Shown: positions 15,994 through 22,918, numbered from the stretch's first letter. The stretch: 24,854 nucleotides of DNA from an uncultured Demequina sp. (GCA_937925595.1 CALALQ010000024.1:1-24854); one strand, 5' to 3'. Made by a program: numbers and translations. Notes: generated by a model from the sequence alone, not told the origin.

Positions 15994-16049
15994 CTGTCGG
16001 TACGTGGAGGTCGTTCCCCGCGCGCGAAGCGACGCGGGTGTACCGACAG
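15994..16049. repeat. 56-nt palindromic element, copy A2
   Basis: It has the same layout as copy A1: identical 10-bp outer arms, sides GTGGAG and GCGGGT, and an inner hairpin differing from A1 at one base. It starts 89 nt after A1 starts, in the same orientation. Its right half and flank (16029-16065) are repeated immediately downstream. Confidence 0.9.
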
Positions 16050-16070
16050 GATGCGGACGCGCGTGTACTG

Positions 16071-16107
16071 GCGACGCGGGTGTACCGACAGGATGCGGAC
16101 GCGCGTG
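16071..16107. repeat. Half copy A3 of the palindromic element (right arm only)
   Basis: These 37 bases are a perfect direct repeat of 16029-16065, at a 42-bp period, and comprise the right inner arm, the GCGGGT side, the outer arm GTACCGACAG and the flank GATGCGGACGCGCGTG. No left arm is present, so it cannot form the full hairpin by itself. It looks like a tandem duplication of the end of A2. Confidence 0.88.
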
Positions 16108-16142
16108 CGCGAGGTTGCGAGAAGGCGCGCGCGCCGTTGGTC

Positions 16143-16592
16143 TCAGGCGACGGAGTCCGTCAGGTCCACGTTGCCCCACTCGTCGAGGCCCCAGAACGGG
16201 TTCATCGCGAGTTCCCACACGTGCCCATCCGGATCGGCGAAGTAGCCGCTGTACCCGCCCCAGCTGGTCTCCACGGGGCGCTTGAGCATGGTTGCCCCGG
16301 CGATGATCGCCGCGCGGAAGCGCTCGTCGACTTCGGCGACGGTTCCGTAGTTCTGGGCGAGCGCGATGGCGCCAGAGCCCAGCACAGCGTCGGGCCGACC
16401 TTGATCCGCCGCGAGGTCGTCGCGGCCGAACAGCGCAATCACCATGCCATTGCCGCGAAAGAACACGATGCGGTCGGTGACCTCTTCCGGCTTCCAGCCC
16501 CATGCCTCATAGAACTCGCGAGAGTGTTCAAGGTCCGCCACTCCCAGCGTGATCACCGATACCCGCTGCCTGCGCCCACCCGGCATCGTCAT
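16143..16592 (-). CDS. VOC family protein (glyoxalase/bleomycin-resistance fold)
   Basis: The 149-residue protein has the paired beta-alpha-beta-beta-beta pattern of the vicinal-oxygen-chelate fold: VSVITLGVADLEHSREFYE near the N-terminus, FRGNGMVIALFGRDDL in the middle, and GYSGYFADPDGHVWELAMNP at the end, where the Glu of HVWEL is the usual metal ligand. Substrates of this superfamily range widely and cannot be predicted. Its ATG overlaps the dnaG stop as ATGA, so it is probably translated with primase from the dnaG promoter. A functional link to primase is unlikely. Confidence 0.9.
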   Translation of the reverse strand: MTMPGGRRQRVSVITLGVADLEHSREFYEAWGWKPEEVTDRIVFFRGNGMVIALFGRDDLAADQGRPDAVLGSGAIALAQNYGTVAEVDERFRAAIIAGATMLKRPVETSWGGYSGYFADPDGHVWELAMNPFWGLDEWGNVDLTDSVA

Positions 16593-18481
16593 CCCTCCCT
16601 TAGCGCGCGCCTGCGCGTCTCGAGCTGGATCAGTTCAGCAAAAGCGGCCTGCGCCTCTTCGCTTCCCTCCCCCGCACGCTGCATTGCGCCCCTCAGTTCG
16701 CCGATCTGGCGAGTGAGGTCAAGGTCAAGCATGCGCGAAAGAACCGATCGCGCATAGTCCCCCAGCTGATCTGGACGATCGGTGGGCAGGGGCGTCACCG
16801 CAAGCTGCGAGACCGTCCCCGCAAGCCCTTCCCCCGCCTGAGCCACGACATCTCCCACCCAGTCGGCTCCTGCGCTAGCAGGACCGCCAGCGGCGCGCAC
16901 CGCGTCGAACACCGCGCGATACTGCGGCACGGTGAACGCGTCGGGCGAGATCGCCTCGTACAGCGCGAGGCTTGACGGGTCCTTGGCGATATCCCCCGCG
17001 GCCTGCAGCAGCACGCCCAGAGCCAGAGCCTGGGCGCGCACCACGGGATCCTTGGCATGGGGACGGGCCGACGCTGGGGCCGGCTCTGTAGCTCTCGTCG
17101 CCGGAGGTGCGGCCTGAGTGCGCGATGGGGAGGGACGGCCAGTCTTCACGGCATCGGCCACGGCGCGAAGCACGGGATCTGGGTCCATGCCGAGCCAGCC
17201 TGCGAGTCTGCGCGCATATTCGGGGCGGAGTGCCTCGTCGCGAATGTTCGCGATGATGGGTGCGGCGGCTCGCAGGCCCGCGATGCGTCCCTCCGCGGTT
17301 GCGAGGTCCTGCGGAGCGATGGATGCCTTGATGACGAACTCGAACAGCGGCACAGGGTTGGCCATGAGCGCCGCCACGGCCGCGTCTCCGTGGCGCTGGC
17401 GGATCTCGCACGGGTCCTCGCCGTTGGGGTCCACGGCGACGAAGGTCTGCGCCAGGAACTGCTGATCGAGCGCAAAGGACTTGAGTGCGGCGTTCTGGCC
17501 CGCCTCATCTCCATCGAACGTGAAGATCACGCGAGCGCCCGTGGCGCCCACCTTGAGCTGAGTGGTGTCGCCCATGAGGCGGCGGACCATCTTGGCGTGG
17601 TCCTCGCCAAACGCTGTGCCACACGTCGCAACCGCGTTGGTCACGCCCGCGAGATGGCAGGCCATGACATCCGTGTAGCCCTCGACCACCACGGCGGTGC
17701 GCTCCGCGCGGATCGAGTTCTTCGCAAGGTCCAGCCCGTAGAGCACCTGCGCCTTCTTGTACAGCGGCGTCTCAGGCGTGTTGAGGTACTTGGGACCCTG
17801 ATCGTCGTCGTAGAGCCGGCGAGCGCCGAACCCGATGACATCGCCCGTGACATCGCGAATGGGCCACACGAGTCGGCCGCGGAAACGGTCGTAGATCCCG
17901 CGCTGGCCCTCACTGACCAGTCCCGAGAGCTTGAGTTCGTCCTCCGTGAAGCCGTTCTTGCGCAGGTGATCCGTGAGCGACGACCAGCCCTTGGGCGCGT
18001 AGCCCACACCAAAGTGCTCGGCGGCCGCGCGATCGAATCCGCGCTCGCGCAGGAAGTCGCGACCCGTGCGCGCCTCGTCACTCGCCAAAGCAGCCGCGTA
18101 GAACGACTGAGCCACACGATGAGCGTCGATGAGCCGCTTGCGCTGCCCCAGCGTCGGGCCGGTGCGCCCCCCACCCGACTCATAGCGGAGCGTGACGCCC
18201 GCCTTGTCCGCGAGATACTCGACGGCCTCCGCAAACGGCAGGCCATCCATGCGCATCACGAACTCGATGACGTCGCCGCCCTCGCCACAGCCAAAGCAAT
18301 GCCAGCGGCCCACCGCGGGGCGCACCGTGAAGGAGGGGCTGCGCTCGTCGTGGAAGGGGCACAGGCCCTTGAGAGAGCCCACCCCCGCTGACTTGAGCGC
18401 AACGTGCTGCCCAATGATCTCCTCGATGGGCGCGCGCTCGCGGACGGCCGCGATGTCTTCGCGGTTGATCGTCCCTGCCAC
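16589..18481 (-). CDS. dnaG: DNA primase
   Basis: DnaG makes the RNA primers for chromosome replication at the fork together with the DnaB helicase. The 630-residue protein has an N-terminal CHC2 zinc finger (Cys41, His44 in CPFH; Cys62, Cys65 in CFGC), the catalytic core with RGRLVWPIRD, and the Toprim domain: Glu267 in VVVEGYTD with Asp271, and FTFDGDEAGQ with Asp323 and Asp325. After a Pro/Ala-rich linker near 447-475 the C-terminal helicase-binding region follows. The GTG at 18481 lies 6 nt after TAGAGT, a leaderless arrangement. The downstream VOC gene overlaps by 4 nt. Confidence 0.97.
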   Translation of the reverse strand: MAGTINREDIAAVRERAPIEEIIGQHVALKSAGVGSLKGLCPFHDERSPSFTVRPAVGRWHCFGCGEGGDVIEFVMRMDGLPFAEAVEYLADKAGVTLRYESGGGRTGPTLGQRKRLIDAHRVAQSFYAAALASDEARTGRDFLRERGFDRAAAEHFGVGYAPKGWSSLTDHLRKNGFTEDELKLSGLVSEGQRGIYDRFRGRLVWPIRDVTGDVIGFGARRLYDDDQGPKYLNTPETPLYKKAQVLYGLDLAKNSIRAERTAVVVEGYTDVMACHLAGVTNAVATCGTAFGEDHAKMVRRLMGDTTQLKVGATGARVIFTFDGDEAGQNAALKSFALDQQFLAQTFVAVDPNGEDPCEIRQRHGDAAVAALMANPVPLFEFVIKASIAPQDLATAEGRIAGLRAAAPIIANIRDEALRPEYARRLAGWLGMDPDPVLRAVADAVKTGRPSPSRTQAAPPATRATEPAPASARPHAKDPVVRAQALALGVLLQAAGDIAKDPSSLALYEAISPDAFTVPQYRAVFDAVRAAGGPASAGADWVGDVVAQAGEGLAGTVSQLAVTPLPTDRPDQLGDYARSVLSRMLDLDLTRQIGELRGAMQRAGEGSEEAQAAFAELIQLETRRRALREG

Positions 18482-18487
18482 GTGCTC

Positions 18488-18493
18488 ACTCTA
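18488..18493 (-). promoter_or_regulatory. -10 of a leaderless dnaG promoter
   Basis: On the minus strand TAGAGT lies exactly 6 nt before the dnaG GTG, with no ribosome site. It is only 13 bp from the divergent -10 at 18507-18512, so polymerase could not occupy both promoters at once. Confidence 0.65.
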
Positions 18494-18506
18494 GTTGGCG
18501 GGCAGA

Positions 18507-18512
18507 TAGGCT
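18507..18512 (+). promoter_or_regulatory. -10 of the DUF6941-like gene trio
   Basis: TAGGCT fits TAnnnT. A start near 18519 would give a short leader of about 22 nt containing GGAAAGGA before the GTG at 18541. Unlike dnaG on the other side, this gene therefore seems to have a normal leadered mRNA. Confidence 0.5.
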
Positions 18513-18540
18513 GGGTGCCAGTCGTGGAAAGGAAAACCCC

Positions 18541-18990
18541 GTGCGAGTAGACGCCTTCCTCGCGGACACCGCAGAGGTCGTCAATGGCAAGATCTACGCC
18601 CTTGGCGCCGGCTGGAACACAATCTTCGTGCGCCAGTTCCCCGCCCAGCACCGCCGCCTCGCGGTGGCGGCCACCGTGCACGTGCCCTTCAACGAGACCA
18701 ACATCTCCCACAACTTCGAGCTCAAGCTCGTGACCGAAGACGGCGAGACCTACCCCATTGGCATTCGCCCTGATGAGGAAGGCAATCCGCAGCCAGTGCG
18801 CGCCATGGGAGGCGAGTTCAAGCTGGGCCGCCCCGCTCACCTCGCCGACGGCTTCGAGCAGGTTGCGTGCTTCGCCTTCACGTTCGACGGCCTGCGCTTC
18901 GACAAGCCGCGAATGCTCTCGTGGGTCATCTCTATCGACGGTGAGGAGCTCACGCGCCTGCCCATGCGAGTCCAGAACGCCCAGCAGTGA
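18541..18990 (+). CDS. DUF6941-like conserved protein, unknown function
   Basis: The 149-residue protein begins with RVDAFLADTAEVVNGKIYAL and GAGWNTIFV, continues with strands such as AVAATVHVPFNETN and FELKLVTEDGETY, and ends with a beta-rich region. This pattern recalls small actinobacterial proteins grouped as DUF6941, but I assign the family only tentatively. There is no signal peptide or membrane segment, so it is cytosolic. The GTG at 18541 follows AAAGGA by about 6-8 nt. Its stop overlaps the GTG of the next gene (GTGA), so it heads a coupled three-gene unit with two membrane proteins. Confidence 0.75.
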   Translation: MRVDAFLADTAEVVNGKIYALGAGWNTIFVRQFPAQHRRLAVAATVHVPFNETNISHNFELKLVTEDGETYPIGIRPDEEGNPQPVRAMGGEFKLGRPAHLADGFEQVACFAFTFDGLRFDKPRMLSWVISIDGEELTRLPMRVQNAQQ

Positions 18991-19409
18991 CCTTCTACAC
19001 CTCGTTCGTCTATCCGGCGGTGCTCGTCGCTTGCGCGATGCTCGTCATCGTCGGCACGCTCGTCGTCATCACGGCCCGCATCCACCGCGTGCTGCAGTGG
19101 GTGGTTTCGGGAACCTACGTGATCGCCGCGCTGCAGGGAATCATGGTCATTGTGGGGCTGGTCACGAGCCAGATGTCGTCCCTTCCCGTGGCGCTCGGCT
19201 ATCTCATCGCGACCCTTGCGCTGCTGCCCCTCCTTGGTATCGCCCGCCTTGGCACGCCCGACGCCGCGGCCGCCTCTGGTGACCCCAACCACCCGGTCTT
19301 GGCTCCCGATCAGATCGCTCGCGTCGACGGTGGCGCGGCGATCATCGTCGGCATCGCCATGGCGGTCGCCTCGTGGCGCATCACCGAGCTCATCGTGGTG
19401 GCGTCGTGA
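18987..19409 (+). CDS. Small four-helix membrane protein, unknown function
   Basis: The 140-residue protein has hydrophobic segments near residues 7-29, 34-58, 65-87 and 114-130, joined by short loops; the longest loop (about 88-113) is polar and Asp/Pro-rich. I recognise no family. The GTG start overlaps the previous stop and its own stop overlaps the next GTG, both as GTGA, so the three genes are very likely translated together. This suggests the two membrane proteins may act together, perhaps as a heteromer (inference). Confidence 0.78.
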   Translation: MTFYTSFVYPAVLVACAMLVIVGTLVVITARIHRVLQWVVSGTYVIAALQGIMVIVGLVTSQMSSLPVALGYLIATLALLPLLGIARLGTPDAAAASGDPNHPVLAPDQIARVDGGAAIIVGIAMAVASWRITELIVVAS

Positions 19410-19795
19410 ACCCGATCGCGCGACTGCTGCTGGTGGTGGTCTATTCCGTGCTTGGCCTCGCATCTGCCGGGCGCGCGACGGTGCAGATCGCCGAGAAGTT
19501 CCATGAGGCTCCCGTCGCCTATACCGTGTCCGCCGTCTCCGCCGTGCTGTACATCGTCATCGCGTTCGCGCTGTGGCGCAGGTGGGAGAAGGTCGCTCTC
19601 GTTGGTTCCGCGTTTGAGCTCGCTGGCGTGCTCATCGTCGGCACGCTCGGCTACGTGAACTCGGAGCTGTGGCCAGACGAGACCGTGTGGACCGGCTACG
19701 GCTCGGGCTATGGATGGGTGCCGCTCGTGCTGCCCATTGCCGCCCTGTTCTTCCTCGTGAAGGGGCGTCAGCGTCGGGCCACGACGAACCGGTGA
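19406..19795 (+). CDS. Small four-helix membrane protein, unknown function
   Basis: With the GTG at 19406 the protein has 129 residues and hydrophobic segments near 5-22, 37-57, 63-84 and 103-118, ending in a basic tail (KGRQRRATTNR). The motif GRATVQIAEKFHEAPVAY between the first two segments is polar and probably exposed. The start is set by its GTGA overlap with the preceding gene; a longer open frame upstream would lie inside that gene. The last 28 nt overlap the 3' end of the convergent dgt gene. The function is not recognised. Confidence 0.76.
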   Translation: MNPIARLLLVVVYSVLGLASAGRATVQIAEKFHEAPVAYTVSAVSAVLYIVIAFALWRRWEKVALVGSAFELAGVLIVGTLGYVNSELWPDETVWTGYGSGYGWVPLVLPIAALFFLVKGRQRRATTNR

Positions 19796-21033
19796 TACCA
19801 GTCGTGAGCCGACTTGTCAGTGAGCGAAGCGACCTGATCCACCGCGACGCGCTTGCGCTCGGCATCGCTTGACGCATCGTTGAACAGCGCCGCGAAATGC
19901 GGCTCGAGCGCATCCGCTCCCCGATCGATGAGGGCCAATACCAGGGCCGACAGTCGCTCGCGCTGCTGGCGGTAGCTCGCCCGCTTCTCTCGCGGCGCCA
20001 TGAGGAAGTGCACTGCGATGCCCTTGAGGATGAGCATCTCGGACTCGACTTCAGGACTGATGACCAGGTCCGCACCATGACGCGTGAGCGGGCCGTCACC
20101 GTGGCGCGCACGCGTATCCGCGATGACCGAGTCGCAGAGCCGACCGATGAGCTGGCTCGTCATGTCCTTGAGGCCCGCGAGCGCACGATGGGAGCCGTCG
20201 TAGTCGTCCATCCACCACGGCTCCGCACGCAGGCGGTCGAGGGCTTCGATGAGCGCGGTCTCGTCTCCCCTGCCATACCACTCGCGAACATGCTGAGCCA
20301 CGGCGCGCACCTGGCCCTCGTCACGCAGCACTGACAGCGAGACGTCGTTGTGGACCACCGAGTCCTCGACGTCGTGCACCGAGTACGCCACATCGTCGGC
20401 GAAGTCCATGATCTGGGCCTCGAAGCTGCGCGAGCCGTGAGGTGCTCCTTGGCGCACCCAATCGAAGACCTGCTCGTCATCGTCGTAGTAGCCGAACTTC
20501 CTCGTGGGAGTGCCGTCTGGACGATGCGGCGCCTGTGGCTCTGGCCACGGGTACTTCAGCGAGGCATCGAGGGACGCTCTGGTGAGATTGAGGCCAACTG
20601 AGGCACCGGTGTGCGGGTCGATGGACTTGGGTTCGAGCCGGGTCAGCAGCCGGAACGTCTGGGCATTTCCCTCGAAACCGCCGATGTCGCGCGAGACCTC
20701 ATCGAGGGCGCGCTCTCCGTTGTGACCAAAGGGAGGGTGGCCAAGGTCGTGGGCGAGGCAGGCGGCGTCGACAACGTCCTCATCGCTGCCGAGCACCTTC
20801 GCGAGTCCCCTGCCCACTTGCGCGACCTCGAGAGTGTGGGTGAGGCGCGTGCGCACGAAGTCTCCCGTGCCTGCGCCAAGTACCTGGGTCTTCGCACCAA
20901 GTCGGCGCAGCGCGCTCGAGTGCACGATGCGCGCACGGTCGCGTTCGAAGGCGGTTCGAGACGATCGCTTCGGGGGTTCCGGGGCGAAGCGCTCGACATC
21001 GGCGTCCGAGTATCCGATCGGCAGCTCGCTCAC
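19768..21033 (-). CDS. dgt: dGTPase-like HD-domain deoxynucleoside triphosphate triphosphohydrolase
   Basis: The enzyme hydrolyses dNTPs to nucleoside and triphosphate, trimming nucleotide pools. The 421-residue protein shows the HD metal-binding pattern: RLTHTLEV with His66, and CLAHDLGHPPFGHNGE with His95-Asp96. Other signatures are RTAFERDRARI with SALRRLGAKTQV near the start and DFADDVAYSVHDVED later. In actinobacteria dgt commonly lies close to dnaG, as here. The GTG at 21033 sits 6 nt after TAAAGT. Specificity for dGTP over other dNTPs cannot be judged; the length and sequence fit the dGTPase-like type 2 group. Confidence 0.93.
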   Translation of the reverse strand: MSELPIGYSDADVERFAPEPPKRSSRTAFERDRARIVHSSALRRLGAKTQVLGAGTGDFVRTRLTHTLEVAQVGRGLAKVLGSDEDVVDAACLAHDLGHPPFGHNGERALDEVSRDIGGFEGNAQTFRLLTRLEPKSIDPHTGASVGLNLTRASLDASLKYPWPEPQAPHRPDGTPTRKFGYYDDDEQVFDWVRQGAPHGSRSFEAQIMDFADDVAYSVHDVEDSVVHNDVSLSVLRDEGQVRAVAQHVREWYGRGDETALIEALDRLRAEPWWMDDYDGSHRALAGLKDMTSQLIGRLCDSVIADTRARHGDGPLTRHGADLVISPEVESEMLILKGIAVHFLMAPREKRASYRQQRERLSALVLALIDRGADALEPHFAALFNDASSDAERKRVAVDQVASLTDKSAHDWYHRFVVARR

Positions 21034-21039
21034 GGTTCG

Positions 21040-21045
21040 ACTTTA
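21040..21045 (-). promoter_or_regulatory. -10 of a leaderless dgt promoter
   Basis: On the minus strand TAAAGT lies exactly 6 nt before the dgt GTG, with no ribosome-binding sequence. Confidence 0.6.
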
Positions 21046-21088
21046 GCGGCCACGCGCCTACTCCCCTGCTAACCCCGCCCTCTCGCAT

Positions 21089-21117
21089 CGTGTCGGTACG
21101 CAGGTGTCGTTTCGCGG
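21089..21117. repeat. Half copy B1 of the palindromic element (left arm only)
   Basis: These 29 bases are identical to 21168-21196 (offset 79) and comprise the outer arm TGTCGGTAC, the GCAGGT side and the left inner arm GTCGTTTCGCGG. The matching right half is absent. It lies in the 307-nt divergent gap 21034-21340 between dgt and the AbiEi-like gene; besides B1, B2 and the two -10 elements I see nothing in that gap. Confidence 0.85.
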
Positions 21118-21168
21118 GTATCGCTACGGTGCACTCCCGCCGCCATGCGGCCCTCACCCCTTCGCACC

Positions 21169-21224
21169 GTGTCGGTACGCAGGTGTCGTTTCGCGGCAGC
21201 GAAACGACACTGCTGTACCGACAC
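21169..21224. repeat. 56-nt palindromic element, copy B2
   Basis: The 10-6-24-6-10 layout matches copies A1, A2 and C, with GTGTCGGTAC/GTACCGACAC as outer stem. The terminal pair is G-C where the other copies have C-G, a compensated change. The inner hairpin GTCGTTTCGC/GCGAAACGAC is a perfect 10-bp stem, the best-paired of all copies. The 6-nt sides are GCAGGT and ACTGCT. Confidence 0.9.
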
Positions 21225-21328
21225 CGGGCCAGGCGGGGGGCGGGGCGAGGATCGTCCACAGGCGCGCGGGTACCGGCGGTAATCCCCAGATCTCCTGGAC
21301 GCCCCCACCACTCTTGTGCGCGCTCCCG

Positions 21329-21334
21329 CACACT
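21329..21334 (+). promoter_or_regulatory. Possible -10 of a leaderless AbiEi-like gene
   Basis: CACACT lies exactly 6 nt before the ATG at 21341, and there is no ribosome site. The first base departs from TAnnnT. Confidence 0.4.
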
Positions 21335-21340
21335 CACGCC

Positions 21341-22288
21341 ATGCCCCGCATAGCTCGTACTGCCTCGCTGCTCGCGTCCGTCGCCGAGCCAGGCTCCTCC
21401 GGGCAGCATGGAGAACTCGTCGCGACCCACGGCCGAGCCGCGCTCGAGCATGCGAGAGCCACGGGCAAGGCGCATCGCATCTTGCCGCGCCTCTATGTGC
21501 ACGCGGACAACAGTGAGGACTTCTCCACTCGAGCCAGAGCCGCACTGCGTTGGCTCCCCATCAATGTGCTCTTGACGGGACTTGCCGCCTGCGCGGTATA
21601 CGGCCTGATAGATACGCCACCGGAACTGATCAGGGCTACCGCGCCTTCACCCCTGCACGTGCGCTCGCCTTCCTGGCTGCGACTGCGGCGATGCGTTGCC
21701 GCTACCGAGCCCTCCCGGTTCGCGGGAGTTCGGATCGCTCCCGTTGCTCACGCGATCGTCCACGCATGGGAGGAGTCGCACGAAGGCGCGCGTGCGGCCA
21801 TCTTTACCGCGCTGCGCGAAGGCAAGACCACCGTGGCGAGCCTGCGACAAGCCCTCGACCATTACCCGCGCGTCAAGAAACGCCGAACGCTTGAGGCCTT
21901 CCTGTCGCACCTGCTCGACGGAATGCACAGTTTTCTCGAGTACGAAGGCGCGAGGAAGGTGCTCAACACCCCGGATCTCGCAGGAATGACGTACCAGGAA
22001 CCGTTCTTGATCGAGGGCCATCGGTTCTATGCCGATCGCTACGATCCCACGACTCGCACGTCGGTGGAGTTCGACGGCCGTGAGTTCCACGGCTCACCGG
22101 AAGGTCAGGCTCGTGATGCGTGGCGCGACTCTCTTTTCCGCTCCATTGACGTTCTGCCTATTCACATCCCTTACGCGGACGTCATGGCCAGGCCCGCGTG
22201 GTGCCGGGACCAGGTGCGACGCGCTATCGCCTCGCGGCGATCCAGTCCTGACGCCGCCGCTGCGCGCCCGCCGCAAGAGCCCCCCTAG
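21341..22288 (+). CDS. AbiEi-antitoxin-like / DUF559-type protein, orphan
   Basis: The 315-residue protein has an N-terminal region like the AbiEi winged-helix antitoxin domain (ATGKAHRILPRLYVHADNS, then a cluster of hydrophobics including LLTGLAACAVYGL). The C-terminal region, about 230-290, resembles DUF559/Vsr-type endonuclease folds: RTSVEFDGREFHG, RDAWRDSLFRSI. The Glu/Asp pair in VEFDG and the following His could belong to a PD-(D/E)XK-like site. Such two-part proteins are common single genes in actinobacteria, with unknown role. No AbiEii nucleotidyltransferase toxin lies beside it. ATG 21341 follows a -10 by 6 nt; upstream in-frame sequence is palindromic repeat and not credible coding. 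Confidence 0.75.
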   Translation: MPRIARTASLLASVAEPGSSGQHGELVATHGRAALEHARATGKAHRILPRLYVHADNSEDFSTRARAALRWLPINVLLTGLAACAVYGLIDTPPELIRATAPSPLHVRSPSWLRLRRCVAATEPSRFAGVRIAPVAHAIVHAWEESHEGARAAIFTALREGKTTVASLRQALDHYPRVKKRRTLEAFLSHLLDGMHSFLEYEGARKVLNTPDLAGMTYQEPFLIEGHRFYADRYDPTTRTSVEFDGREFHGSPEGQARDAWRDSLFRSIDVLPIHIPYADVMARPAWCRDQVRRAIASRRSSPDAAAARPPQEPP

Positions 22289-22291
22289 GCT
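22286..22291 (+). promoter_or_regulatory. -10 of the dihydrofolate-reductase-family gene, made from the upstream stop codon
   Basis: TAGGCT begins with the TAG stop of the preceding gene (22286-22288) and lies exactly 6 nt before the ATG at 22298. A GGAGG also sits between them, but only 1 nt from the ATG. Confidence 0.55.
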
Positions 22292-22297
22292 GGAGGC

Positions 22298-22873
22298 ATG
22301 AGCATGATTCGCGGATACCTCGCCATGTCGCTCGACGGCTTCATCGCGGGCCCCAACGACGAAGTTGCATGGCTCGAGGAAGAGCGAGAGACGGGGTTGC
22401 CGCTCGCTGCCGACGAATGGGCGCGGCGGCCCTCAGCCGGCCTCGAGTTTGATGCGTTTCTTGAGCGAGTGGGCGCGATCGTCATGGGACGCCGCACCTA
22501 TGACGTCGTGTGCGGCCTCGGCGATGCGTGGTTCTACGGCGATATCCCCATGCTCATCGTTACGTCTAGCGACCTTCCGAGGGCTCGGGAATCGGTGACG
22601 GCGTTCCATGGCTCGGTCGCGGACGCGATTGCTGCGGCGCAGGATCTCGCCGGCGATAAGGACGTGTACGTCGATGGCGGCCGGACGGTCCGCACCGCAC
22701 TCGATGCGCGTTTACTGGACCATCTCGTCATCACCGTGATACCCACGGCGCTTGGCGACGGGATTCCGCTCTTCGCGGGCCTCGACGAGCGCGCGGATTT
22801 CGCGGTTGAGCGCGTCGAGAAGTGGGGTCCGGGCGCGGTTCAGCTCCACCTCACCACGCGCAGGGAGATCTAG
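22298..22873 (+). CDS. Dihydrofolate reductase family protein (RibD C-terminal-like)
   Basis: The 191-residue protein has the layout of the RibD_C/DHFR-like family, small NADPH-binding reductases of unknown substrate: IRGYLAMSLDGFIAGPND at the start, AIVMGRRTYDVV in the middle, MLIVTSSDLP, KDVYVDGGRTVRTAL (nucleotide-binding Gly-Gly), and LDHLVITVIPTALGDGIPLF. It is 9 nt after the AbiEi-like gene but has its own -10, so it may be transcribed both alone and with it. It is not a true FolA: length and motifs fit the RibD-type group. It is convergent with dusB. Confidence 0.9.
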   Translation: MSMIRGYLAMSLDGFIAGPNDEVAWLEEERETGLPLAADEWARRPSAGLEFDAFLERVGAIVMGRRTYDVVCGLGDAWFYGDIPMLIVTSSDLPRARESVTAFHGSVADAIAAAQDLAGDKDVYVDGGRTVRTALDARLLDHLVITVIPTALGDGIPLFAGLDERADFAVERVEKWGPGAVQLHLTTRREI

Positions 22874-22886
22874 AGCCGACGCTCCG

Positions 22887-22918
22887 CCCCGAGACGCTCA
22901 GCCCCCCGAGACGCTCAG
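22887..22918. repeat. 17-bp-period direct repeat spanning the dusB stop
   Basis: The 15-base sequence CCCCGAGACGCTCAG occurs at 22887-22901 and 22904-22918. The dusB stop codon (22898-22900 on the minus strand) lies in the first copy, so the end of the gene was probably formed by a small tandem duplication. Confidence 0.75.

Noticed and set aside
15901..16107. Possible CRISPR array
   Set aside because: Repeats are only two and a half, are palindromic over 56 nt, the spacers are unequal and partly repeated themselves, and no cas gene is near.
17057..18391. 444-codon open plus-strand frame opposite dnaG
   Set aside because: It is the antisense of a complete primase with zinc-finger and Toprim motifs; no ribosome site and no motif.
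21341..22873. AbiE toxin-antitoxin pair
   Set aside because: The gene after the AbiEi-like one is a DHFR/RibD-type reductase, not an AbiEii nucleotidyltransferase.
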